Counted from the stretch's first letter, positions 12,284 through 25,228 are shown. The stretch: DNA of 64,000 bases from Tragulus kanchil (GCA_022376925.1 JAIOJX010000026.1:203398400-203462399); one strand, 5' to 3'. The notes: generated by a model not told the origin, from the letters alone. Numbers and translations are program-made.

Positions 12284-12413
12284 TCACTGGGTTGGGAAGA
12301 TCCCTGGAGCAGGCCATATCAACCCACTCTAGTAATCTTGCCTGGAGAATCCCATGGGCAGTGTAGCCTGGTGGGCTACAGTCCATAGGACTGTAAAGAG
12401 GTTGCATTAGTAC
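12284..12413 (+). mobile_element. Bov-tA SINE, 5'-cut stutter copy
   Basis: Begins at the stutter join and matches the latter part of 11103-11302. Confidence 0.82.
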
Positions 12414-13399
12414 AGGGAATATTTTGTAGTCACTGCTTTTTCCTCTACACTTAGAATTGTGCCGGGTATTTAGTGAGTGCTAAGGATAAATAATAAAATA
12501 AGATGAAGTGATCTGAATTACTTGGAGTCACGTGGACTCTAGTTTAGCAAACATTGCTTAAGCATTCAGTAAGTTCTAGGGACATTTCTAAGAATCCAGA
12601 AGTAGCTCTTGAGCTTGGCGGCCAGTGGGAGAGTGAGGGGATAGGTGGAGGGAGATGGGAATTAGTAGTGTGATGTCAATTGTATGGAAGGCTTCTCATC
12701 TTCATGTGCAACGTTACGACTCCTAAACGGGTGAGGGGTGTGTATATGTATGTATACACATGTGTGTATGTGTGTGCAAGAGGGTGGGAAGGAAGGTGCT
12801 CTGCATGGATGCAGAAACCACTGGGCCAAAAGATAATAATAATAATAACGCCATTTGGTCAACTTAGATAAGATGAAAGTTACAGGCATGACACTACTGG
12901 GTACCAATTTCCACTCTCTGGAAAAGCATTTCTGGGCATCTTAAACCAACACATTTCAGATAAGGAGCCAAGAAATCCTCATCCCAGCTGCAGCCGGGAG
13001 CCAGTTTCTCCACCAACAGTCAGGCTGGGAATGTGGATGCTCTCTGCTACACGATGTCTATGTCACTGATCAGAGGGCCGGTCAGTCTCAGAAAGAGGCC
13101 TTCACGAGCCCACTTTAGCAGACATCATTAGAACTGGGCTCTGCTGCAGAGAAAAGGAAATGTTGGAGGAAGAAGACCCCTATCAGCGAGGACCAGGGAA
13201 GTGGGCCATGGATAATGGGAGCTGTTCTTGCCACTTGCCAGTGACCTCATGCCTGTCCCTGAGGCCAGCATGAATGCTTACAATGCAAGTGACCTCTCTG
13301 CCAGAGTGACCTCAGGCTTCAGAGTAACAGCAAGTAAAACCATGGACACACTGTTCTCTGGACACTTTTTACAGCCCTTCCTTTCCAGGGCTTCCTCAC

Positions 13400-14020
13400 A
13401 GCTCTCCACCTGAGTCCTGCAGCTCTGGTGCTTTCTTCATTATGACTCTAACAGATTCTTCAGATAAAACATGGTCTCCCCACCCATGAAATGTGAGCAA
13501 ACATTTTCAAATGTATTTCTCTAAATTTAGGTTTTCAGCACCCTCTTCCTTAACTTTGAAAACAAAGAGGAAAAAGAAGCCCAATGAATTCTCCAACTGT
13601 TATTTGAACAGTATAGTACTCAAGTTTCTGCTAGATCAGTTACAGACCATGGTTAATGAAGCAGGAAATTATTTCCCTCTAGCAAGCAGAAGAATAAAGT
13701 CATAGGCCACAATCAAAACATCTAATACTAGTAATTATACCAAGAAATACACAGACTCTTTTTCTAAGGAAAAAACTCTACCAATAAGGGTCAACCATCT
13801 TACTAGATGAATAAATGAGAGTTTTCCAATGCCAGAATATTGAATTTGAAAGAGTAAATCATCAGCATAATGTACAAAATAAAGATAGGTCTCTGTGAAA
13901 ATGGTGGAATTTTGCAGTCTCCAGGGACAGTCAATGTCTTTGAAATGTAAAAATTTCATCATTTTACGCGCAAGGTTGTAAATGAGTGTGGTATTAAGGG
14001 CCTGTACTATGGACTGTATA
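13400..14020. other. intron, no recognised feature
   Basis: No gene or clear repeat; copied at 14602-15223. Confidence 0.5.
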
Positions 14021-14183
14021 GAAGAAGTGGACGACAGAGGAGCAGACGCTTGGATGACATCACCGACTCCATGGACACAAGTTTGAGCAAACTCCAGGAG
14101 ATGGTGAAGGACAAGGAAGCCTGGTGTGTTGCAGTTCATGGAGCCACAAAGAGTCAGACATGACTGAGGACTGAATTGAACAG
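14021..14183 (+). mobile_element. Bov-A unit (BovB 3'-end derived)
   Basis: Contains GACATCACCGACTCCATGGA and GGAGATGGTGAAGGACAAGG, typical of the BovB 3' end and Bov-A monomers. Confidence 0.82.
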
Positions 14184-14207
14184 AAGGGAACTATAGACTG
14201 AATATGC

Positions 14208-14285
14208 CATGTGCTCAGCCATGTCTGACTCTTTGCACCCCACACACTGTAGCCTGCCAGTGTCCTCTGCCCATGGGATTTTCCC
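14208..14285 (-). mobile_element. Bov-tA SINE fragment cut at stutter join
   Basis: First ~78 bases of the element completed at 15411-15591. Confidence 0.78.
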
Positions 14286-15223
14286 CAGTCTCAGAAAGAG
14301 GCCTTCACGAGCCCACTTTAGCAGACATCATTAGAACTGGGCTCTGCTGCAGAGAAAGGAAATGTTGGAGGAAGAAGACCCCTATCAGCGAGGACCAGGG
14401 AAGTGGGCCATGGATAATGGGAGCTGTTCTTGCCACTTGCCAGTGACCTCATGCCTGTCCCTGAGGCCAGCATGAATGCTTACAATGCAAGTGACCTCTC
14501 TGCCAGAGTGACCTCAGGCTTCAGAGTAACAGCAAGTAAAACCATGGACACACTGTTCTCTGGACACTTTTTACAGCCCTTCCTTTCCAGGGCTTCCTCA
14601 CAGCTCTCCACCTGAGTCCTGCAGCTCTGGTGCTTTCTTCATTATGACTCTAACAGATTCTTCAGATAAAACATGGTCTCCCCACCCATGAAATGTGAGC
14701 AAACATTTTTCAAATGTATTTCTCTAAATTTAGGTTTTCAGCACCCTCTTCCTTAACTTTGAAAACAAAGAGGAAAAAGAAGCCCAATGAATTCTCCAAC
14801 TGTTATTTGAACAGTATAGTACTCAAGTTTCTGCTAGATCAGTTACAGACCATGGTTAATGAAGCAGGAAATTATTTCCCTCTAGCAAGCAGAAGAATAA
14901 AGTCATAGGCCACAATCAAAACATCTAATACTAGTAATTATACCAAGAAATACACAGACTCTTTTTCTAAGGAAAAAACTCTACCAATAAGGGTCAACCA
15001 TCTTACTAGATGAATAAATGAGAGTTTTCCAATGCCAGAATATTGAATTTGAAAGAGTAAATCATCAGCATAATGTACAAAATAAAGATAGGTCTCTGTG
15101 AAAATGGTGGAATTTTGCAGTCTCCAGGGACAGTCAATGTCTTTGAAATGTAAAAATTTCATCATTTTACGCGCAAGGTTGTAAATGAGTGTGGTATTAA
15201 GGACCTGTACTATGGACTGTATA

Positions 15224-15386
15224 GAAGAAGTGGACGACAGAGGAGCAGACGCTTGGATGACATCACCGACTCCATGGACACAAGTTTGAGCAAACTCCAG
15301 GAGATGGTGAAGGACAAGGAAGCCTGGTGTGTTGCAGTTCATGGAGCCACAAAGAGTCAGACATGACTGAGGACTGAATTGAACAG
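15224..15386 (+). mobile_element. Bov-A unit, stutter copy
   Basis: Second copy of 14021-14183. Confidence 0.8.
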
Positions 15387-15410
15387 AAGGGAACTATAGA
15401 CTGAATATGC

Positions 15411-15591
15411 CATGTGCTCAGCCATGTCTGACTCTTTGCACCCCACACACTGTAGCCTGCCAGTGTCCTCTGCCCATGGGATTTTCCAGGCAAGAAGACT
15501 GGAGCGGGTTGCAAGCCCCTTCCCAACCCATGTCTTCGGTGTCTCCTGCACTGCAGGTGGGTTCTTAATCTGCTGAGCCATTGGGAAGCCT
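15411..15591 (-). mobile_element. Bov-tA SINE inserted in a MIR
   Basis: Minus-strand Bov-tA ending in CCATTGGGAAGCC. MIR-like sequence continues immediately after it. Confidence 0.85.
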
Positions 15592-15800
15592 GGATTTCAA
15601 ACTCCATCTCTATCACTTACCAGTCTGTGGACTTTATGCTCAAAAATGGAGTCAATGACAACCCAGAAGGGTTACTGAGTGAATTAAGTAAGATCATGCA
15701 CTCAAAGGACACGGAATTAGGCACACAATGCATCTTCATGACTGTCAGCCATTACTACAGTCACTTCTACAACACTATCAATAAATGCTTGATTTGTCCA
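15592..15800 (+). mobile_element. MIR SINE, 5' part next to Bov-tA
   Basis: TTCAAACTCCATCTCTATCACTT, then GTGAATTAAGTAAGATCATGC and CTATCAATAAATGCTTG, follow MIR order. Confidence 0.58.
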
Positions 15801-16387
15801 TTTGAATACCTATAGTACCAAGAAAATCATTTTCTTAAGAGGCAACCCATTTCATTTTCAGGTCACTCTTGTTATCATTAAGTTTTCTGAACATGGTTTT
15901 CATGCAAATTAGGTCCTGGAAGAAATTTAACCCATTGAGATGCAGTGAGTCTAAACTTTCTTTTCCATTACTGCCCTTCAATTATCAAAGAGAAATGTCC
16001 AGACTCAGAACCTTTATATATACAAAATATGGCAGGAATATTATAATGATCACTCTGAACTCATCAGTGTAGCCTGAAGAGTACACCAGCTTTACTATCA
16101 AACACTTTACAATATGAACATCTTCTGAAACCCAGCCAACCATCTGATGTGTTAGATCCTCTTTTCTCTCAGCCACAGATCATACAGTTGGCATTTGGAA
16201 TCTAAGTGAACAGTTTTTCCTGTGTTTTTCTTAAAAGGTATCTTGTTGGACTGAGTCCATTATTTCATATTGTCCTGTTAGGTTCTAATTTTGTTCTTTC
16301 CCGTTCAGGAAATGTAAAAATTTCATCATTTTACGCCAAGGTTGTAAATGAGTGTGGTATTAAGGGCCTGTACTATGGACTGTATAG
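15801..16387. other. intron, no recognised feature
   Basis: No gene or repeat identified; much of it recurs at 16965-17455 and 18158-18590. Confidence 0.5.
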
Positions 16388-16550
16388 AAGAAGTGGACGA
16401 CAGAGGAGCAGACGCTTGGATGACATCACCGACTCCATGGACACAAGTTTGAGCAAACTCCAGGAGATGGTGAAGGACAAGGAAGCCTGGTGTGTTGCAG
16501 TTCATGGAGCCACAAAGAGTCAGACATGACTGAGGACTGAATTGAACAGA
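16388..16550 (+). mobile_element. Bov-A unit, third copy
   Basis: Third copy of 14021-14183. Confidence 0.8.
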
Positions 16551-16574
16551 AGGGAACTATAGACTGAATATGCC

Positions 16575-16756
16575 ATGTGCTCAGCCATGTCTGACTCTTT
16601 GCACCCCACACACTGTAGCCTGCCAGTGTCCTCTGCCCATGGGATTTTCCAGGCAAGAAGACTGGAGCGGGTTGCAAGCCCCTTCCCAACCCATGTCTTC
16701 GGTGTCTCCTGCACTGCAGGTGGGTTCTTAATCTGCTGAGCCATTGGGGAAGCCTG
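16575..16756 (-). mobile_element. Bov-tA SINE, stutter copy
   Basis: Second full copy of 15411-15591, with one extra G in GGGGAAGCC. Confidence 0.84.
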
Positions 16757-16964
16757 GATTTCAAACTCCATCTCTATCACTTACCAGTCTGTGGACTTTA
16801 TGCTCAAAAATGGAGTCAATGACAACCCAGAAGGGTTACTGAGTGAATTAAGTAAGATCATGCACTCAAAGGACACGGAATTAGGCACACAATGCATCTT
16901 CATGACTGTCAGCCATTACTACAGTCACTTCTACAACACTATCAATAAATGCTTGATTTGTCCA
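16757..16964 (+). mobile_element. MIR SINE, stutter copy
   Basis: Second copy of 15592-15800. Confidence 0.57.
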
Positions 16965-17020
16965 TTTGAATACCTATAGTACCAAGAAAATCATTTTCTT
17001 AAGAGGCAACCCATTTCATT

Positions 17021-19289
17021 TTCAGGTCACTCTTGTTATCATTAAGTTTTCTGAACATGGTTTTCATGCAAATTAGGTCCTGGAAGAAATTTAACCCATT
17101 GAGATGCAGTGAGTCTAAACTTTCTTTTCCATTACTGCCCTTCAATTATCAAAGAGAAATGTCCAGACTCAGAACCTTTATATATACAAAATATGGCAGG
17201 AATATTATAATGATCACTCTGAACTCATCAGTGTAGCCTGAAGAGTACACCAGCTTTACTATCAAACACTTTACAATATGAACATCTTCTGAAACCCAGC
17301 CAACCATCTGATGTGTTAGATCCCTCTTTTCTCTCAGCCACAGATCATACAGTTGGCATTTGGAATCTAAGTGAACAGTTTTTCCTGTGTTTTTCTTAAA
17401 AGGTATCTTGTTGGACTGAGTCCATTATTTCATATTGTCCTGTTAGGTTCTAATTCTGCTGTTGAAAGTATTCTTTCCCTGTGTCAGGACACCTATAAAC
17501 TTTCCTAGCATGCACCCATTGCCAAATCACAATAAGCATGTTGAACAAGGCCAATATCAAGGACAGTTCTTAAAGAGGGCACTAGAGTTATATTTCCAGA
17601 GCTACATCACTGGGAAATAGTTACTGCAATAGTAGCAGTACTATTTTTCAGTTTCTATTTTTCTATCTTCTCATAAATATATTTAAAGTCTTTAAGACAC
17701 ATAATGTCTAATCCAGTATGTACTAAGTATAAAACAGGCCTTTGTTCCTCTTTTCTGATATTGTTGCCAGGCTATTCTGGTATAGCTTTTGCTTAGAGAA
17801 CTTCAGCTGGATTCTCACATCCTACTTTCTAATTATTTACATTTCATTATCTAGGAAGGTAATTTTATTTCTTGACATTGATTTAAAACTTTATTTTATT
17901 TTTTAATTTTTATTGAAGTATAGTTGACTTACAATATTGTTTCAGGTTCAGGTATGCAACAAAGGTCTACATACACAGATATATGAATATTCTTTTTCAG
18001 GTTATTGCAAAAACAGAGTATAGTCCCCTGAGCTATACAGTAGATTCTCATTGTTTATCTATTTTATATATAGTAGTATGTATATGTTAATATCAACTTC
18101 CTTATTTATCCCATTTATCCCTCCCCCTACCTTACCCCTTTGGCAGCCATAAAAATTTTCAGGTCACTCTTGTTATCATTAAGTTTTCTGAACATGGTTT
18201 TCATGCAAATTAGGTCCTGGAAGAAATTTAACCCATTGAGATGCAGTGAGTCTAAACTTTCTTTTCCATTACTGCCCTTCAATTATCAAAGAGAAATGTC
18301 CAGACTCAGAACCTTTATATATACAAAATATGGCAGGAATATTATAATGATCACTCTGAACTCATCAGTGTAGCCTGAAGAGTACACCAGCTTTACTATC
18401 AAACACTTTACAATATGAACATCTTCTGAAACCCAGCCAACCATCTGATGTGTTAGATCCCTCTTTTCTCTCAGCCACAGATCATACAGTTGGCATTTGG
18501 AATCTAAGTGAACAGTTTTTCCTGTGTTTTTCTTAAAAGGTATCTTGTTGGACTGAGTCCATTATTTCATATTGTCCTGTTAGGTTCTAATTCTGCTGTT
18601 GAAAGTATTCTTTCCCTGTGTCAGGACACCTATAAACTTTCCTAGCATGCACCCATTGCCAAATCACAATAAGCATGTTGAACAAGGCCAATATCAAGGA
18701 CAGTTCTTAAAGAGGGCACTAGAGTTATATTTCCAGAGCTACATCACTGGGAAATAGTTACTGCAATAGTAGCAGTACTATTTTTCAGTTTCTATTTTTC
18801 TATCTTCTCATAAATATATTTAAAGTCTTTAAGACACATAATGTCTAATCCAGTATGTACTAAGTATAAAACAGGCCTTTGTTCCTCTTTTCTGATATTG
18901 TTGCCAGGCTATTCTGGTATAGCTTTTGCTTAGAGAACTTCAGCTGGATTCTCACATCCTACTTTCTAATTATTTACATTTCATTATCTAGGAAGGTAAT
19001 TTTATTTCTTGACATTGATTTAAAACTTTATTTTATTTTTTAATTTTTATTGAAGTATAGTTGACTTACAATATTGTTTCAGGTTCAGGTATGCAACAAA
19101 GGTCTACATACACAGATATATGAATATTCTTTTTCAGGTTATTGCAAAAACAGAGTATAGTCCCCTGAGCTATACAGTAGATTCTCATTGTTTATCTATT
19201 TTATATATAGTAGTATGTATATGTTAATATCAACTTCCTTATTTATCCCATTTATCCCTCCCCCTACCTTACCCCTTTGGCAGCCATAA
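17021..19289. repeat. stutter pair 8: 17021-18152 repeated at 18158-19289
   Basis: The offset is 1137. The first copy ends inside an L1 tail; the second carries the L1 further. The starting segment is also present at about 15857, so it is there three times. Confidence 0.95.
17883..18152 (-). mobile_element. L1 3' end (cut at stutter join)
   Basis: TTTTTATTGAAGTATAGTTG and GAGCTATACAGTAGATTCTC are the reverse complement of the ruminant L1 3' region. Confidence 0.82.
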
Positions 19290-19345
19290 GTTTTCTGTTT
19301 TGTTTTGTAAACAAGTTCATTTGTTTCACTGGTTTGAAGTTTATT
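19020..19345 (-). mobile_element. L1 3' end, fuller copy
   Basis: Continues past the point where the first copy stops, through AAACAAGTTCATTTGTTTC. Confidence 0.82.
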
Positions 19346-19941
19346 CTGTCATACAAGGAAACAAAGAAAAACTGACTTCTCCTAAGAAGTCTGATGCTAA
19401 AATGCACATAAGGCATGTGTTTTATTAGATGACAATATGGATTGGGAATCAGGAACAGGAATCTAAGTCTATGATCTGCTAGCTAGAAAAAGTTAATGGG
19501 TGTGTGAGTAGATAGTTTTCCAAATCTCTTCTCAGGTTTACAGGGCTCTTGAAATAACACTGCGAGCCTTCCACAGACAGGCATTCTGTACTCTCTCCCT
19601 TTTTATGCCAAGACATTCTGTATCTTTATGAGGTGACTCAACCCATTCACTTTGAACGCAAGGAAGTTAGCACCTGCCATGGGGGATCAGAATGTGAAAT
19701 GTGAGGAGGGAGCCCTGTGATAAGTGCCTGACCTTAGCAAACAAAAATAAAACTTCTAAGAAAACCATGAGGAAAATGCAGCAATATACCACCAGTAATC
19801 CAACCAGAGTGTTGTGTGGTTCTGAATACAATCAACTCAATTTCTGCTCTGCAGGAAGCAGTGGTTGAGGCTGTGTGGGATTCCAAGAACAGCCAGCAAC
19901 GCCAGAAGACGCCAGGGAGCTCCCCCACTACCCCAGTCCTC
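19346..19941. other. intron upstream of hairpin, no gene
   Basis: Unique-looking sequence, recurring at 20469-21064. A TTTCTGCTCTGCAG stretch looks like a splice acceptor on the plus strand, but no supporting coding frame was found. Confidence 0.5.
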
Positions 19942-19971
19942 TTTAATGGAGACATGATAGTCTCCATTAAA
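19942..19971. other. perfect 12-bp inverted repeat with 6-nt loop
   Basis: TTTAATGGAGAC and GTCTCCATTAAA flank the loop ATGATA, followed at once by an A-run. Copies at 21065-21094 and 22168-22197 come from stutter pairs 9 and 10. Confidence 0.9.
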
Positions 19972-20149
19972 AAAAAAAAAAGTCAACCAGCCATCTTAGT
20001 GATAGGAACCTGGGGCCCATTGCTCATCTGACATAATTCTTCACAGAGCAGGTCCAAACACAATGTAGGGCCCTTGAAATCAGCAGGAGCTCAGCACTCC
20101 GAACCATGCCAAAGAGCAAGATGAGAATTGATTTAGCTTTATTTTAAAT

Positions 20150-20468
20150 TTTTTAATTTTTTTTTTTTTGAAGTTTTTAGATTGATTCTTACAATATTGT
20201 TTCAGGTTCAGGTATGCAACAAAGGTCTACATACACAGATATATGAATATTCTTTTTCAGGTTATTGCAAAAACAGAGTATAGTCCCCTGAGCTATACAG
20301 TAGATTCTCATTGTTTATCTATTTTATATATAGTAGTATGTATATGTTAATATCAACTTCCTTATTTATCCCATTTATCCCTCCCCCTACCTTACCCCTT
20401 TGGCAGCCATAAGTTTTCTGTTTTGTTTTGTAAACAAGTTCATTTGTTTCACTGGTTTGAAGTTTATT
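20150..20468 (-). mobile_element. L1 3' end, third copy
   Basis: The poly-T start is altered by filler, then identical from about 20188. Confidence 0.8.
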
Positions 20469-21064
20469 CTGTCATACAAGGAAACAAAGAAAAACTGACT
20501 TCTCCTAAGAAGTCTGATGCTAAAATGCACATAAGGCATGTGTTTTATTAGATGACAATATGGATTGGGAATCAGGAACAGGAATCTAAGTCTATGATCT
20601 GCTAGCTAGAAAAAGTTAATGGGTGTGTGAGTAGATAGTTTTCCAAATCTCTTCTCAGGTTTACAGGGCTCTTGAAATAACACTGCGAGCCTTCCACAGA
20701 CAGGCATTCTGTACTCTCTCCCTTTCTATGCCAAGACATTCTGTATCTTTATGAGGTGACTCAACCCATTCACTTTGAACGCAAGGAAGTTAGCACCTGC
20801 CATGGGGGATCAGAATGTGAAATGTGAGGAGGGAGCCCTGTGATAAGTGCCTGACCTTAGCAAACAAAAATAAAACTTCTAAGAAAACCATGAGGAAAAT
20901 GCAGCAATATACCACCAGTAATCCAACCAGAGTGTTGTGTGGTTCTGAATACAATCAACTCAATTTCTGCTCTGCAGGAAGCAGTGGTTGAGGCTGTGTG
21001 GGATTCCAAGAACAGCCAGCAACGCCAGAAGACGCCAGGGAGCTCCCCCACTACCCCAGTCCTC

Positions 21065-21094
21065 TTTAATGGAGACATGATAGTCTCCATTAAA
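21065..21094. other. hairpin, second copy
   Basis: Identical arms and loop to 19942-19971. Confidence 0.9.
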
Positions 21095-21249
21095 AAAAAA
21101 AAAGTCAACCAGCCATCTTAGTGATAGGAACCTGGGGCCCATTGCTCATCTGACATAATTCTTCACAGAGCAGGTCCAAACACAATGTAGGGCCCTTGAA
21201 ATCAGCAGGAGCTCAGCACTCCGAACCATGCCAAAGAGCAAGATGAGAA

Positions 21250-21943
21250 ATGGGGCTGGTATAAATATTCATTGGGAAGCTACAGCCAAGCTCCTTGTGC
21301 TGGGTGTTTAGTGCAACTCAAAACTGCTCCACCTGGTCTCTTCTGGCTCCCTCATGTCTACCAGGGGCTGGCAGCTGGAAGGCAGGCTGAGCCTTTGAGA
21401 TCTTTTAATTTGCTGTAGCACCAGAGGGGCAGGCAGGAGGGATGACAATGCACATGCTGGGATTCAATTACAGGGCTGTCTTTTTCCCAGGTGGGAGGTA
21501 ACCCTGACTGCTGAGAATTCAATGCTTCATCTGTTAAGGTCCCTGAGGAAATGATGAGTAGTTTGCAAAAGCTGAGGGTGTGGGAATAATGCTGTATGGT
21601 TAGCAAAAAAAATATCCGGCACACTGAATGGTATTTTATTAGTCTTATGTGCAATCTTTCCTTTTTCTTGTTTTCTGAGGCAAAATCATTCCATGACTTC
21701 TGCCTGGAAAATAAGGGTGACTGCCCCTAAATTCTGAAGTCAGTTGCTGCATAGCTTATAGAGTGAGAGAAGCTTTGAGATCACTGTCCCAGGAGTCTCA
21801 CTGCCAAAAAGGTTTTTCAGTATTGCATAAAGTTAGATGTGTTCCAGCCATGATTGCTTAAGGGGAACATAAAATGTTCTAAATTTAAAGCATTGCACCA
21901 TTCCTAAAAGCTTGCCAAAATTACCTACAATGACACATTTCTT
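21250..21943. other. intron, no recognised feature
   Basis: Unique-looking, somewhat GC-richer sequence with no clear repeat, copied at 22353-23036. No gene. Confidence 0.5.
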
Positions 21944-22167
21944 TGATAAGTGCCTGACCTTAGCAAACAAAAATAAAACTTCTAAGAAAACCATGAGGAA
22001 AATGCAGCAATATACCACCAGTAATCCAACCAGAGTGTTGTGTGGTTCTGAATACAATCAACTCAATTTCTGCTCTGCAGGAAGCAGTGGTTGAGGCTGT
22101 GTGGGATTCCAAGAACAGCCAGCAACGCCAGAAGACGCCAGGGAGCTCCCCCACTACCCCAGTCCTC

Positions 22168-22197
22168 TTTAATGGAGACATGATAGTCTCCATTAAA
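22168..22197. other. hairpin, third copy
   Basis: Identical arms and loop to 19942-19971. Confidence 0.9.
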
Positions 22198-23864
22198 AAA
22201 AAAAAAGTCAACCAGCCATCTTAGTGATAGGAACCTGGGGCCCATTGCTCATCTGACATAATTCTTCACGGAGCAGGTCCAAACACAATGTAGGGCCCTT
22301 GAAATCAGCAGGAGCTCAGCACTCCGAACCATGCCAAAGAGCAAGATGAGAAATGGGGCTGGTATAAATATTCATTGGGAAGCTACAGCCAAGCTCCTTG
22401 TGCTGGGTGTTTAGTGCAACTCAAAACTGCTCCACCTGGTCTCTTCTGGCTCCCTCATGTCTACCAGGGGCTGGCAGCTGGAAGGCAGGCTGAGCCTTTG
22501 AGATCTTTTAATTTGCTGTAGCACCAGAGGGGCAGGCAGGAGGGATGACAATGCACATGCTGGGATTCAATTACAGGGCTGTCTTTTTCCCAGGTGGGAG
22601 GTAACCCTGACTGCTGAGAATTCAATGCTTCATCTGTTAAGGTCCCTGAGGAAATGATGAGTAGTTTGCAAAAGCTGAGGGTGTGGGAATAATGCTGTAT
22701 GGTTAGCAAAAAAAATATCCGGCACACTGAATGGTATTTTATTAGTCTTATGTGCAATCTTTCCTTTTTCTTGTTTTCTGAGGCAAAATCATTCCATGAC
22801 TTCTGCCTGGAAAATAAGGGTGACTGCCCCTAAATTCTGAAGTCAGTTGCTGCATAGCTTATAGAGTGAGAGAAGCTTTGAGATCACTGTCCCAGGAGTC
22901 TCACTGCCAAAAAGGTTTTTCAGTATTGCATAAAGTTAGATGTGTTCCAGCCATGATTGCTTAAGGGGAACATAAAATGTTCTAAATTTAAAGCATTGCA
23001 CCATTCCTAAAAGCTTGCCAAAATTACCTACAATGCCATTTCTTTTACAATAAAATGGCACAATGTCACGACATTTTAGGACATACGCTCAATACTCTGT
23101 TAATAGTCTGATGGTATTAAGGGGAGAGGTGCTTTTATTGTGCCTTCTACAAAGCAAGGTTCACCAAATATGTAATATTGTATGTAGAATGGTTGACTAA
23201 TCTCTGTTGGAACATTTCTGTACAAATAGTTACTGGGCTAATAACTACAACCAAATATTATCTATCAGAGTAGATCTGTCCTTGCTATTACTTGGACAAA
23301 CAAGGGAGCTTCATTTTTATTCTGTATTTAAAAGGAAAAAAAAAAGTTGCGCTTGTTTTTATATCTAAATTTTATACTTATCCTAGGACATTCTCTTCTC
23401 CCTATGGTACTTAGAGCAGAGGTTTGCAATAACCAGCTCAAACCAATTTCAACTACTGCTTAAAACCCTCAAATGCCTTCCCATGCCTCCCGGAGAAATT
23501 CCCTAATTCCTCACCTGACCTTTCAGGTCACTTCCTTACCTGATCCACCAATGCCCCATTTCTCTGACCTTGGCTCCCAAGGCATTCCTTCACTCATGGA
23601 GCTCCCCCATCTCCCCAACCCTGACCTGCCCATCTGCAAACATACCCAACAGCCTCCCAGAACAACGACTCTGCACTTGCTGTTCACTTTTCCTGGAGCA
23701 CAGTTTCCCCAGCCATTCTCCTTGTCCTGTTTCTCTGCTCAGATATCCCCTATTCAGAGAGCCTTTCTCTGTCCTTCTCATAGCAGCAACAAACCCACCC
23801 AGTGATTACATACTATCCAATTTATATGATAATTATGCCATGTATAATGCTGCTGCTTTATTCT

Positions 23865-24123
23865 TTTTTTTTTCTGGCCACTTCTATTGGTCCTTCATTT
23901 ATTTCCATCTTTGTTCTTTGGCCTGTGTGGACCTCCCATTGCAGTGGCCTCTCCTGTAGCAGAGCGTCAGCTCTGGGCGCATGCGCTCAGAGCTCCTGCT
24001 CCATAGTTGGACAAATCCGCCCAGCCGCTCCATGGCATGTGGGATCTTCTCAGGCCAGGGACCGAACCAGCACCCTTGCACTGCAAGGCAGCGTCCCCAC
24101 CTACTGGACCACCAGGAAGCCCA
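23865..24123 (-). mobile_element. CHR-type SINE inserted into an L2
   Basis: Flanked by a 15-bp target duplication, CTGCTGCTTTATTCT (23850-23864 and 24124-24138). The L2 reads on across it on both sides. Confidence 0.9.
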
Positions 24124-24966
24124 CTGCTGCTTTATTCTACTTCAAGGCACTACTTCCCTTGACACAGTATATATTACTGTATTGTTTAATTGTCTTTCCT
24201 CTAGCATGTATGCTCATGAGAGCAGGGGTTTGTTCATGGCTGTAGCTCTAGTGCCTTGAACTGTCACCAAATATGTAATATTGTATGTAGAATGGTTGAC
24301 TAATCTCTGTTGGAACATTTCTGTACAAATAGTTACTGGGCTAATAACTACAACCAAATATTATCTATCAGAGTAGACCTGTCCTTGCTATTACTTGGAC
24401 AAACAAGGAGCTTCATTTTTATTCTGTATTTAAAAGGAAAAAAAAAAGTTGCGCTTGTTTTTATATCTAAATTTTATACTTATCCTAGGACATTCTCTTC
24501 TCCCTATGGTACTTAGAGCAGAGGTTTGCAATAACCAGCTCAAACCAATTTCAACTACTGCTTAAAACCCTCAAATGCCTTCCCATGCCTCCCGGAGAAA
24601 TTCCCTAATTCCTCACCTGACCTTTCAGGTCACTTCCTTACCTGATCCACCAATGCCCCATTTCTCTGACCTTGGCTCCCAAGGCATTCCTTCACTCATG
24701 GAGCTCCCCCATCTCCCCAACCCTGACCTGCCCATCTGCAAACATACCCAACAGCCTCCCAGAACAACGACTCTGCACTTGCTGTTCACTTTTCCTGGAG
24801 CACAGTTTCCCCAGCCATTCTCCTTGTCCTGTTTCTCTGCTCAGATATCCCCTATTCAGAGAGCCTTTCTCTGTCCTTCTCATAGCAGCAACAAACCCAC
24901 CCAGTGATTACATACTATCCAATTTATATGATAATTATGCCATGTATAATGCTGCTGCTTTATTCT

Positions 24967-25228
24967 TTTTTTTTTCTGGCCACTTCTATTGGTCCTTCAT
25001 TTATTTCCATCTTTGTTCTTTGGCCTGTGTGGACCTCCCATTGCAGTGGCCTCTCCTGTAGCAGAGCGTCAGCTCTGGGCGCATGCGCTCCAGAGCTCCT
25101 GCTCCATAGTTGGACAAATCCGCCCAGCCGCTCCATGGCATGTGGGATCTTCTCAGGCCAGGGACCGAACCAGCACCCCTTGCACTGCAAGGCAGCGTCC
25201 CCACCTACTGGACCACCAGGGAAGCCCA
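24967..25228 (-). mobile_element. CHR-type SINE in L2, stutter copy
   Basis: Same insertion with the same target duplication (24952-24966, 25229-25243). It is a few bases longer through restored homopolymers. Confidence 0.88.

Larger units (their letters stand above)
11172..13399. repeat. stutter pair 5: 11172-12283 repeated at 12284-13396
   Basis: The offset is 1112, then 1111 after loss of one C. The join at 12284 uses a four-base shared TCAC. Transitions separate the copies, for example T11581/C12692 and G11904/A13015. Confidence 0.95.
13083..15487. repeat. stutter pair 6: 13083-14285 repeated at 14286-15487
   Basis: The offset is 1203. The start of this block also occurs near 11972, giving three copies of about 310 bases. 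The first copy is cut within a Bov-tA SINE; the second completes it. Confidence 0.95.
15146..17455. repeat. stutter pair 7: 15146-16309 repeated at 16310-17455
   Basis: The offset is 1164. The starting segment, with its Bov-A unit, is also present near 13943, giving three copies. Small indels include TACGCGCAAGG versus TACGCCAAGG. Confidence 0.95.
19065..21249. repeat. stutter pair 9: 19065-20126 repeated at 20188-21249
   Basis: The offset is 1123. The copies are separated by about 60 bases of T-rich filler (20127-20187) that resembles a degraded version of the L1 tail. T19603 corresponds to C20726. Confidence 0.94.
20841..23036. repeat. stutter pair 10: 20841-21938 repeated at 21944-23036
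   Basis: The offset is 1103. The hairpin motif lies inside, so it occurs three times when pair 9 is included. One transition (CTTCACAGAG versus CTTCACGGAG near 22269) separates the copies. Confidence 0.95.

Noticed and set aside
19840..19900. Plus-strand exon after TTTCTGCTCTGCAG
   Set aside because: Acceptor-like, but the frame after it has no clear donor or recognisable product, and the resident gene is on the other strand.
23473..25061. Proline/serine-rich frames of 110-129 codons
   Set aside because: They lie in the pyrimidine-rich 3' end of an L2 and are repeated only because of the stutter.
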